NCBI GenBank assembly: GCA_947460445.1
Contig: CANHHS010000017.1
Location: 1 to 18,628, forward strand
Direction: 5' to 3'
Length of the DNA: 18,628 nucleotides
From: Opitutia bacterium
GTDB taxonomy: Bacteria; Verrucomicrobiota; Verrucomicrobiia; Opitutales; UBA953
The notes under the pieces are model-generated. The model was not told where the DNA came from. It made no database searches and was given only the letters and a program-made list of their open reading frames with translations. Positions within the stretch are counted from its first letter, which is position 1, and each line of letters begins with the position of its first letter. The position numbers were made by a program, and so were the translations under genes. This document shows, in pieces, positions 1-7,061 of this stretch.

Positions 1-721
1 CGGCGAAAGCGAGTTTTGGGTTTAGGTGGTGCGGGTGAATCATTGCGACCACAACGGTATCTTTAGGTAATTCTGTTGCGGTGTTACTGACGGTGACGCA
101 CTCGAAACTGCGACTGAGTTCTGCCATCAGTACGTCGCCTGGGCCAGGCTCCTGGCCTTGTCCTTGTGGCAGGTCGCTGGATAAAGGCAGTGTTGAGATG
201 AAAGCGAGGCGTGGTTTGCTTAGACGGGTGACTGAGGCGATCAGCTGGGCGATATCATATTCCAAGAAGCGCTCGCGCCGCGGGTCGAGAAAAGGAATCG
301 AGCGGATCGAGTCCGCTTGTTGAGCGGTTAATCCTAAGTATGCAGTGCCATTCGCTGTGCGCGTACCCGCTAAGCCTTGTCGCTGTGCGCGTGACTCATC
401 TTCGGTGTCGGGTTGTGGATCCGTTATGCGCAGTCGGATGGCGCCATTGGATGCATCCGCAAACGACCTTAATAGACCTTCGGCACGTCGGGAGTAGGCT
501 TCGAGGTATGGCGAAAGGCGTGTGTCGCCGTGGCTCGTGAAGAGTTCAATCGTCACAGGTTCGCCGACAGTTGACGCAATATGACGTGAGCCTGCTGAGA
601 GGCTAAAAATACCGTCTTCGGTTAAGTCGAGGCGGGTGGCCATGCGGTCGGCAATCAAGTTGGCAAAAAATGCCGCAGCGATGACGGCGAAGACAGCGAG
701 AAGGGTTTGCGCGCGATTCAT
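1..721 (-). CDS. GldG-like ABC transporter auxiliary protein, N-terminal part (cut by window edge)
   Basis: The reading frame stays open from an ATG at 721 to the left edge, giving about 240 residues with no stop codon. One N-terminal membrane segment (about residues 5-25) is followed by a soluble extracytoplasmic region. The sequence matches the GldG/ABC_transp_aux style: an early LTEDGIFSLS segment, then GEPVTIELFTS, and later a RRERFLEYDIAQLI segment typical of these proteins. GldG-type proteins work with a GldF-type permease and an ABC ATPase; in Bacteroidota gliding bacteria the set is needed for motility, but in other phyla the substrate is unknown. The start lies 11 nt after the stop of the permease gene at 733, so it is the last visible gene of a minus-strand operon. 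The C-terminus is missing. The family call is fairly secure, the role is not. Confidence 0.75.
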   Translation of the reverse strand, partial: MNRAQTLLAVFAVIAAAFFANLIADRMATRLDLTEDGIFSLSAGSRHIASTVGEPVTIELFTSHGDTRLSPYLEAYSRRAEGLLRSFADASNGAIRLRITDPQPDTEDESRAQRQGLAGTRTANGTAYLGLTAQQADSIRSIPFLDPRRERFLEYDIAQLIASVTRLSKPRLAFISTLPLSSDLPQGQGQEPGPGDVLMAELSRSFECVTVSNTATELPKDTVVVAMIHPHHLNPKLAFA

Positions 722-732
722 TGGAGTGGGCT

Positions 733-1458
733 TTAGCGACGTTCGATCATGAGAGTGCTTAAGCCGAGGCCAGCTAAAGCAACTGAGATGAAGTAGGTGA
801 GTGGCTGAATGCCGAGTATGCCGAGCGTGAATGGTTCAAGGTTTCGCCAGAGACCAATACGGGCCACGTTCGAAACGTACTGCGCAGGCAAGATGCCGCT
901 CAATAAATTATCGAGCACGCCGTAGCCGACAATAACGAGGATGAAGCAGGCGAGGAAGCCGGTGACAAATGCGATCACTTGGCTGCGCGTCAGCGCCGAA
1001 CACACCGCCGCGATTCCTAAGCATGCACCGCCGCAGAGGAGTGACCCAAGGTAGCCGCAGGCGATAGTACCTAAGTCGGGGTTTCCTAACCAAGAAACGG
1101 TTAGCACCATTGGCAGGGACATCGCGAGCGCGGTGGCCAAGAATAGCCAAGCTGCAATAAATTTACCAAGGGCAGCTTGCCAAACGGTTACGGGCCATGT
1201 GAGCAATAGTTCAAGGGTGCCTTGTCGGCGTTCTTCCGCCCAGAGACGTGCACCAGCGGCAGGAGCCAGGAATGCCCATAGCCAAGGGTGGTAGATGAAA
1301 AACCGATCGAGGTTCGCAATGCCCGACTCATAGAACGAGCCGACAAAGAAAGCTAAAGAAACCGCGAAGGCGTTGAAAACCGCCAGGAATACATAAGCTA
1401 GTGGAGTTCGGAAGTATCCGAGAAACTCACGGGCAAGAATGGCACGGAAAGCACGCAT
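733..1458 (-). CDS. ABC-2 type permease, GldF-like
   Basis: This is an integral membrane subunit of an ABC transporter, with about six hydrophobic segments. Soon after the start it has an AREFLGYFRTPLAYVFL segment, and further on WAEERRQGTLELLLTWPVT; both are typical of the GldF/ABC-2 permease family. I chose the ATG at 1458 (protein start MRAFRAILAREF) because family members begin at this point and it leaves a 4-nt gap after the ATPase stop. An upstream in-frame ATG at 1491 would add 11 residues and overlap the ATPase gene by 29 bp. The neighbours are the ATPase upstream and the GldG-like protein downstream, forming a complete exporter-like set. The substrate cannot be read from the sequence. 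Confidence 0.85.
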   Translation of the reverse strand: MRAFRAILAREFLGYFRTPLAYVFLAVFNAFAVSLAFFVGSFYESGIANLDRFFIYHPWLWAFLAPAAGARLWAEERRQGTLELLLTWPVTVWQAALGKFIAAWLFLATALAMSLPMVLTVSWLGNPDLGTIACGYLGSLLCGGACLGIAAVCSALTRSQVIAFVTGFLACFILVIVGYGVLDNLLSGILPAQYVSNVARIGLWRNLEPFTLGILGIQPLTYFISVALAGLGLSTLMIERR

Positions 1459-1462
1459 GGGA

Positions 1463-2173
1463 TTAAGTCGTAAGGTGGCGGAAGATTTCATCCATGCGCT
1501 TGCCGGGGAAGCGGGCTAGGAGCGACTTGGGAGTTTCGTCGCAGCGAATTTCGCCGCGTGAAATTAAAACGACACGCGTGCAGAGGGCTTCAACTTCTTC
1601 CAATAAGTGCGTGGACACGATGACGGCTTTGCGCTCAGCCATCCCCGCGAGAATGCGACGGACTTCGTGTTTTTGATTAGGGTCTAAGCCGTCTGTGGGT
1701 TCATCTAAGATAAGAACTTCAGGGTCATGGATGATGGCCTGGGCAAAGCCGACGCGCATGCGGTAACCTTTGGAGAGCGTGTCCACGGTTTGTCCGGCAA
1801 CATCGCTTAAGCGACACAATGCTAAGGTTTCATGTACGCGCGTTGCGGCATCTTTTAAGCCGCGTAAGGTTGCCGCAAAATGCAAAAATTCTTTCACCGT
1901 CATTTCGCCGTAAGCCGGTGCGCCTTCAGGCGAATAACCCAGTTTGCTTTTTGCTTCCACGGGTGATTCCGAAACATCGAAGCCGGCAATTCGCGCAGAC
2001 CCTTGATCGGGTTGCAGGTATCCCGCCAAGAGTTTCATGGTCGTTGATTTACCAGCGCCATTCGGACCGAGAAACCCAATGACTTCTCCGCGTTCGACTG
2101 AGAGCGATAGGTTGGAAACGGCGCGAATCGTGCCGTAAGATTTTGAAAGATTCTTTGCTTCAATCAGTGCCAT
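1463..2173 (-). CDS. ABC transporter ATP-binding protein, GldA-like
   Basis: This 236-residue nucleotide-binding subunit has all the expected motifs in order: Walker A GPNGAGKST at about 36-44, a signature motif in the LSKGYRMR form at 133-140, Walker B and D-loop ILDEPTDGLDP at about 155-165, and the H-loop histidine at 189 (STHLLEE). The LSKGYRMR signature and overall length fit the ABC-2/GldA/CcmA-type exporters rather than importers. The gene starts 16 nt after the mscS stop and is followed by the permease, so the ATPase, permease and GldG-like protein are probably co-translated and form one complex at the inner membrane. No start upstream of 2173 looks better. Confidence 0.9.
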   Translation of the reverse strand: MALIEAKNLSKSYGTIRAVSNLSLSVERGEVIGFLGPNGAGKSTTMKLLAGYLQPDQGSARIAGFDVSESPVEAKSKLGYSPEGAPAYGEMTVKEFLHFAATLRGLKDAATRVHETLALCRLSDVAGQTVDTLSKGYRMRVGFAQAIIHDPEVLILDEPTDGLDPNQKHEVRRILAGMAERKAVIVSTHLLEEVEALCTRVVLISRGEIRCDETPKSLLARFPGKRMDEIFRHLTT

Positions 2174-2189
2174 TGTGAAAAGGTGCGCC

Positions 2190-3233
2190 TTAGCGAACAG
2201 GGGGGAGTGTCGCTAAGGTGATCTTGGCGGCTTCAAAGCGTCGGCGAATCTCTGTGAGCAGGCGTTCGTTTTCAGCAGCACAGTCCCAGGCTGCGGCAGG
2301 GTAGTGCCACCAGAGGATGCGTATTGTTGGGCCAGCAGACGACAGCTTCTCGAGGTGAATGCGGGGAGGGTGGGCCGGCTGTGCGCCTCGGTGGCCAGCA
2401 AAGATTTGGCGAGCGATCACAAGGGCTTCCTCGGTATGCTTTGCATCTGTATCCGCAGAAAGTTCCAAGAGGTGCTGTGTGCGGATATAAGGGCGCTCTG
2501 TTACATTGGTCAGGGAGCGATTCGCTAGTTCACCATTAGGCACCGTCACAAGTTGTCCGTCCGGTGTACGCACGCGCGTGGAGCGCAGGCCAATCGCTTC
2601 GACCACTCCAGTAAGTCCTGCCGCGTCAATGGTGTCACCGAGTTCAAATGGTTTATCCACCATGAGCATGACGAATCCAAAAAAGTTCTTAATTGTATCT
2701 TGGGCAGCAAAGCCGAAGGCGAGGCCGCCTACGCCTACGCCCGCGAGAATATTTTGGGCAGCGTCGGAGTTAATGACGGAGATGCATTGGATGAATCCGT
2801 AGATGACGACGATTACGCGAAGCACTGTTCCGCTGATGGGAACAAGTACGTCATCCAGTTTATTGACCGAACGGTCCGCGAGGACTTGAAAATAAGCTTG
2901 GGCAACTTTGGTTAGTTGGAAGGCAAAGTAGAAAACGGCGTAGACGCGGAAAATTCGACGAGCGGTGTCAAATTGGCTGGCCCACGTTGCCTTTTCTAAA
3001 GCCTCGTGAGCGTCGGCGACGACAAACCAGAAGGCGCCCGCTGCGAGGGCGATGGGCATGGTAATGCCAATGGCGGAAAGCAGGGCTCCCCCGACCGGAT
3101 GGTTTGGCATGTGCGTTGAAACCCAATTGAGGGTTTTGCGCAAAACCCAGCCGAGGACGATGGCGAGAAAGATCCAAAAAGGAGCATGTGTCCAGTTTGG
3201 CAGGAATGAGAGGTCGATGAGTGCGACGTGCAT
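2190..3233 (-). CDS. Mechanosensitive ion channel, MscS family
   Basis: This 347-residue MscS-type channel would relieve membrane tension during hypo-osmotic shock. Hydrophobic segments lie at about 20-32, 49-73, 93-113 and 135-155, and the pore helix at about 161-180 has the Gly/Ala-rich pattern GVGVGGLAFGFAAQDTIKN. The beta domain follows, with the family hallmark VTVPNGELANRS at about 229-240. The C-terminal alpha/beta domain is complete. The protein has more N-terminal membrane helices than E. coli MscS (286 aa, three helices) but is far smaller than MscK or MscM. It is the first gene of the minus-strand operon with the ABC exporter and is divergent from trpS. A functional tie to the exporter is not shown. 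Confidence 0.92.
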   Translation of the reverse strand: MHVALIDLSFLPNWTHAPFWIFLAIVLGWVLRKTLNWVSTHMPNHPVGGALLSAIGITMPIALAAGAFWFVVADAHEALEKATWASQFDTARRIFRVYAVFYFAFQLTKVAQAYFQVLADRSVNKLDDVLVPISGTVLRVIVVIYGFIQCISVINSDAAQNILAGVGVGGLAFGFAAQDTIKNFFGFVMLMVDKPFELGDTIDAAGLTGVVEAIGLRSTRVRTPDGQLVTVPNGELANRSLTNVTERPYIRTQHLLELSADTDAKHTEEALVIARQIFAGHRGAQPAHPPRIHLEKLSSAGPTIRILWWHYPAAAWDCAAENERLLTEIRRRFEAAKITLATLPPVR

Positions 3234-3329
3234 AGGGGTCTTGGGGATAACAGGTAGGGGGTAGTTTTCAAGCGTCGCATTTATCCAATCCGCTTGTCCT
3301 ATTCACAACTCCCTCTCACGCTCAACCTT

Positions 3330-4337
3330 GTGAGTGAAACCGCTGCTAAACCTGTCGTCTTAACCTGTGCTCAGCCCACGGGCCGCTTACACTTAGGTAA
3401 TTATCTAGGTGCGGTTCTCAATTGGGGCGCGATGCAGGACGACCATGAATGTTATTTTGGGATTGTTGATCAGCATGCCATCACCGTCCCCACGGTGCCG
3501 GCCGATTTGCGAAATAACACTTACCTGTGCCTGGCGCAGTATATGGCGTGCGGTCTGGATCCAGCGAAGAGCCGTCTCTTTGTTCAATCTCATGTGATTG
3601 GTCACACGGAGTTAGCTTGGATCTTGGGGTGTATCTGTCCGCTGGGACAACTTGAGCGCATGACGCAATTTAAGGATAAATCGAGCCGTCAAGAATCTGT
3701 CGGTGCGGGCTTGCTGACATACCCTGTGCTGATGGCTGCCGACATTCTTCTTTATAACGCAGCGAAAGTTCCCGTTGGTGAAGACCAGAAGCAACACCTC
3801 GAGTTAACCCGTGATCTAGCCCAGAAATTTAACCGTACCTACTCCGACACATTTATTGTCCCTGAGCCTTTTATTGCCAAGACAGGTGCTCGGATTATGT
3901 CGCTACAAAATCCGACAGCGAAAATGTCGAAGTCTGACCCGCATGCAGCAGCGACAGTATTTATTACCGACACGCCCGATGAGATCCGTCAAAAAATTGG
4001 CTCAGCCGTTACGGACTCTGGCAGCGAGGTTCGTGCGACGGCCGACAAGCCTGGCGTGACGAATCTTTTGCAAATTCTCTCGGCCTGTACGGGAAAGTCT
4101 GTGCCTGCACTGGAAGAAAGTTTCACTGGCAAGGGTTACGGAGATTTTAAACGAGCGGTGACCGATGCGATTGTTGACACGTTAAGTCCCGTTCGCGAAC
4201 GCTTCGCTTTATATTCAACCGACCGTACAGAACTTGATAAGGTGTTAAAGCTAGGGGCAGAGGGCGCCCAGAAGACTGCCTATAAGACGCTTTCTAAGGT
4301 GTACCGTAAGGTCGGCTTCGTTGAGCGACCTCGCTAA
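3330..4337 (+). CDS. trpS: Tryptophan--tRNA ligase
   Basis: This class I aminoacyl-tRNA synthetase charges tRNA-Trp with tryptophan in the cytoplasm. The HIGH-type signature appears as PTGRLHLGNYLGA near the N-terminus, and the KMSKS loop appears exactly, followed by DPHA, in the middle of the protein. The segment GVGLLTYPVLMAADILLY-like around the tryptophan pocket is also typical. I prefer the GTG start at 3330 (VSETAAKPVVLTC, 335 residues) because the catalytic domain starts soon after it. An in-frame TTG at 3294 would add 12 residues of low similarity. Neither start has an SD sequence. The gene is divergent from mscS. A small GAATC/GATTC inverted repeat follows the stop codon. Confidence 0.93.
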   Translation: MSETAAKPVVLTCAQPTGRLHLGNYLGAVLNWGAMQDDHECYFGIVDQHAITVPTVPADLRNNTYLCLAQYMACGLDPAKSRLFVQSHVIGHTELAWILGCICPLGQLERMTQFKDKSSRQESVGAGLLTYPVLMAADILLYNAAKVPVGEDQKQHLELTRDLAQKFNRTYSDTFIVPEPFIAKTGARIMSLQNPTAKMSKSDPHAAATVFITDTPDEIRQKIGSAVTDSGSEVRATADKPGVTNLLQILSACTGKSVPALEESFTGKGYGDFKRAVTDAIVDTLSPVRERFALYSTDRTELDKVLKLGAEGAQKTAYKTLSKVYRKVGFVERPR

Positions 4338-4401
4338 GAATCTTTGATTCCGCCTTGTCCCCGGGCCATTGGGTCGCATCCTGCGTTTGACCCAAACCCT
4401 C

Positions 4402-5523
4402 ATGCAACAACTCCAACAATTCCTAAAGGAGAAGTGGTTCCTTGTCGCTGCGGACGCCTTAGTTGTCATCGGCGTCCTCAGTCTAGGCCTTGATCCGAAA
4501 GACGGCTTCAGTGCCTTCTTGGCTGTCGCCGCGATTTTAGCGGCCGCCTTAATTGTACTCGTCCCTGTTTTACGGGAGGACGCAGGCAAGAAACAGCGCC
4601 TCGCGGAACAAGCACGTCTCCGCGCAGCTCTTGCCGAGGAAATTGATCGTGTGCGCGACGAAGTGCGCTCCGCCACCGAGTTGACGACACGTCGACTTGC
4701 CGATGCTGAACTTTCGGCCAAGAAAGCCGGCGAGACGGCAGCCGAAGCGGTCGCGCGCCGCGCCTCAACAGAGATTGCTGCCCTGCGTACCGAGTTAGCG
4801 TCTTTAGTAAAAGCTTCCGAATCTGGTGACGAGTTAGCTGGAAAGCTCCAATCGATTGCAGACACCGCACGTGCCGCAGCGGCAGACGCCGAGGAAGCAC
4901 TTGAGAATTCAGAAAAGGCCAAGACGGCTGCAGCAGACTCCGCGCGCCTCGCGAAAGAGGTTGCCGCGCTTCATGCAGCACTCGCACAAGCTCAATCCGA
5001 CGCCGCTAAAGCCTTAAGTGAAGCTGAGCGTGCGAATGAAGAAATTTCACGTCTCCGCGCAAACCCCTCTAAGGCCTCCGCTCCTGCCGCCAGCATCGCA
5101 TCCAGCGATGTCGAGCCGGAGGCCGAAAGTCGCGCGGTTGAAGATGAGTCTGATGAAGACGAAGCAGAGGAAGAAGTTTTGCCCACCGAAACCCCTGAGG
5201 ATAAAGTCCAAGACGAGCCTGCGCCTGTGGTGCGCACGATTATTGCAGATGAAGATGGGGCTACTGGCACGCGCCTACTTGTTAACTTGATGATGGGCAT
5301 TGGGAATAAACCCTTTGTCCGTGGTACCGGACCTGGTCTTTCTGAAAGCGCTGGTCAGCCCATGCAATTTGTAGCGATCGGCCGTTGGCTGTGGGTTTGT
5401 CCTGAAGGCCAGACAGCCGCTACGGTGCAGGTATGGAAAAATGATAAAACGGCGGTGGGCGAGCCCGTACATATTCCTGCCGGTGAATCTCGCGAATTAG
5501 ACGAAGATCATTTCCAGGGTTAA
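4402..5523 (+). CDS. Membrane-anchored coiled-coil protein of unknown function
   Basis: I do not recognise a named family. The 373-residue product has four visible parts: two hydrophobic helices at about 12-29 and 37-57; a long Ala/Glu/Lys/Arg-rich coiled coil at about 60-222; a Pro/Ser/Ala then very acidic linker at about 223-277; and a compact beta-rich C-terminal domain at about 278-373. That last domain has GIGNKPFVRGTGPGLS, a QFVAIGRWLWV segment and a VQVWKNDK segment, which together look like a small carbohydrate-binding or Ig-like fold, though this is only an impression. The ATG at 4402 is chosen because the alternative is a TTG at 4369. The gene is 64 nt after trpS and 2 nt before a secreted-protein gene, so those two probably share a transcript. 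The long antisense reading frame here is a by-product of Ala/Ser codon bias. Confidence 0.8.
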   Translation: MQQLQQFLKEKWFLVAADALVVIGVLSLGLDPKDGFSAFLAVAAILAAALIVLVPVLREDAGKKQRLAEQARLRAALAEEIDRVRDEVRSATELTTRRLADAELSAKKAGETAAEAVARRASTEIAALRTELASLVKASESGDELAGKLQSIADTARAAAADAEEALENSEKAKTAAADSARLAKEVAALHAALAQAQSDAAKALSEAERANEEISRLRANPSKASAPAASIASSDVEPEAESRAVEDESDEDEAEEEVLPTETPEDKVQDEPAPVVRTIIADEDGATGTRLLVNLMMGIGNKPFVRGTGPGLSESAGQPMQFVAIGRWLWVCPEGQTAATVQVWKNDKTAVGEPVHIPAGESRELDEDHFQG

Positions 5524-5525
5524 GT

Positions 5526-6602
5526 ATGCGGTTTTGGTTTACGTTGGTAGGTGTTTCGCTTGTTGCGGTTAGCGCCGAGGAAGCGTTACCAGTTGTGCCA
5601 CGCGTGACCGAGCGAGAATCAAGTCTCGCTGTAGTTGTGGCTGAAAAACACGAAGCCATGTATTATGTCGGCGCTCATGCGGATGCGCTCGAAATTTTTC
5701 TACGGAGTTCTGCGCGACTAGGTTTACCGCCTGGACGAAAGCCGCGCATCGAAGTCGCTGAGATCCCTGATCTTCCTCCTGTTGCGTGTACGGTTAAGGG
5801 CGGACAAGTTTTAGTTGCTGTGCGTCTGGGTGATGCCACGCAGGCTCCACTCCGGGCTGGTGAGGCTGTTGCCCGGGCCTGGTTGGCGGCCGCTTCCCTT
5901 GCGGGAAGTCAACCGACCAACGTTCCATCTGCATGGGCTCCGCCGGCAATAGCTACAGAAGTGGTTGCACAGCTTCGCCCGGCGATGGTTGATTTTTGGT
6001 ACCGACAGGCCACGTTGAATCGCCCTGCTGCTTTAACCGAAGTTGTTACAGGGAAAGCAGACCCTCGGGAGGCATTGTTATTTATCCGCGCACTACGGCG
6101 CAGTTTATCCGCACAAGCTTTTGGTGTCGCCCTCGCCGCTGCAGGCCGTGGCGAAGACATCTTGCCGACGCTACAGTCTTTCGCAAAAGACCCCCAGCTT
6201 TGGTGGATAGCATCGCGCCAGGCTTTACTCGATTCACGCCCACCGTTGGCTTTGGGCATGCGCGAATCTTTGACTGAACTCGATGCCTTAGCTCGATTTG
6301 TGCACGACCCTGTAGGGCTAGGGGATGTCGTTCTTAATGGGCCCGAGGCCATTCGCTTGCGAAAACTTCCGGCTGTTCAAGAGGCGATGGCAGCGCGGCT
6401 GGTGCAATTGCGCAGGGATATTCTCCGGCAAAATCCTGTAGCACACAATTCTTGGCGGTGCTTAGGGTCTTGGCTGGAAGCTTTTCCGACGGGAACCGAA
6501 AAAGAACTCGATGACCTTTGGCAGGCCTTCATTTATGAGCGCCAAGGAGCCGAAAATCTCGCCCAAGAAGTTGAGCGAGCAATGGGCACCTCCTTGCGTT
6601 AA
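5526..6602 (+). CDS. Secreted protein of unknown function
   Basis: This 358-residue protein has a clear signal peptide: a hydrophobic core FTLVGVSLVAV followed by a likely cleavage site after VSA, at about residue 17. I cannot assign a family. The mature part is alpha-helical and Ala/Leu/Arg-rich, with a beta-like region at about 50-100 (IEVAEIPDLPP, GGQVLVAVRLGD) and a helical C-terminal half. No catalytic motif, metal site or repeat stands out. The ATG at 5526 comes 2 nt after the stop of the coiled-coil protein gene, which suggests translational coupling and a shared envelope role. It meets the minus-strand small membrane protein gene tail to tail with a 1-nt gap. Confidence 0.78.
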   Translation: MRFWFTLVGVSLVAVSAEEALPVVPRVTERESSLAVVVAEKHEAMYYVGAHADALEIFLRSSARLGLPPGRKPRIEVAEIPDLPPVACTVKGGQVLVAVRLGDATQAPLRAGEAVARAWLAAASLAGSQPTNVPSAWAPPAIATEVVAQLRPAMVDFWYRQATLNRPAALTEVVTGKADPREALLFIRALRRSLSAQAFGVALAAAGRGEDILPTLQSFAKDPQLWWIASRQALLDSRPPLALGMRESLTELDALARFVHDPVGLGDVVLNGPEAIRLRKLPAVQEAMAARLVQLRRDILRQNPVAHNSWRCLGSWLEAFPTGTEKELDDLWQAFIYERQGAENLAQEVERAMGTSLR

Positions 6603-6603
6603 C

Positions 6604-6870
6604 TCAGCGCTCGTTGGGCGAGCGGGTAGCGGTGCGCTGAATAATTTGGTCCGCGAGTGTTACTCGGAATAACGAGAGGGCCATCCAGAATACACCGGAA
6701 AGACAAAGGGAGCAGGCGGCTGCGCCTACTAAAACTGCCGTTTCGCCTTCTTCGACCCAAGGTACGTGCTTCTTAAGGATCCCTGTCATCCAGACAAAGA
6801 AGATGACAGTAAGGACCACATCAAGGATGGCGCCTGATTTGCTAACGAGCTTGGGACGGAGATTGTCCAT
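6604..6870 (-). CDS. Small membrane protein, two helices, unknown function
   Basis: This 88-residue protein has two hydrophobic segments, at about 14-32 (GAILDVVLTVIFFVWMTG) and 46-68. They are separated by a short charged loop, HVPWVEEGE, and the C-terminal tail is polar and basic. It has no signal peptide cleavage site and no recognised family motif. The hydrophobic pattern and the clean divergent spacing from ileS support a real gene. It converges on the secreted-protein gene with one nucleotide between the two stop codons. No terminator hairpin fits in that gap. Confidence 0.65.
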   Translation of the reverse strand: MDNLRPKLVSKSGAILDVVLTVIFFVWMTGILKKHVPWVEEGETAVLVGAAACSLCLSGVFWMALSLFRVTLADQIIQRTATRSPNER

Positions 6871-7061
6871 GCCCTATCTGATGGAGGGCTTCTGCTTCCT
6901 GTCAACCGCTTGCCTCCACAAGGTTGACACCCTCGCCACCCTCTCCAACCTCGCCCGCCTCGCTTCGGTGTGGTTCTGGGGATGGCTTTATGGCCTAACC
7001 TCCCTATTTATAGACCACCTGTCGCCTTTTTCTGGTTCCAGAAAACTCAAAAACAACCTCC

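Noticed and set aside
3234..3329. Promoters for mscS and trpS in the divergent gap
   Set aside because: A minus-strand TTGAAA with a TATCCC at 16 nt is too weak to call, and no clear plus-strand pair was found.
4251..4922. Long antisense reading frame (223 codons, Ser/Ala/Arg-rich) opposite the coiled-coil gene
   Set aside because: It mirrors the codon bias of the Ala/Glu-rich coiled coil on the plus strand and has no family-like features.
6871..7061. T-box or other riboswitch in the ileS leader
   Set aside because: No T-box sequence, specifier hairpin or terminator was seen in the 191 nt between the divergent genes; a TTGACA at 6923 has no convincing -10 partner.
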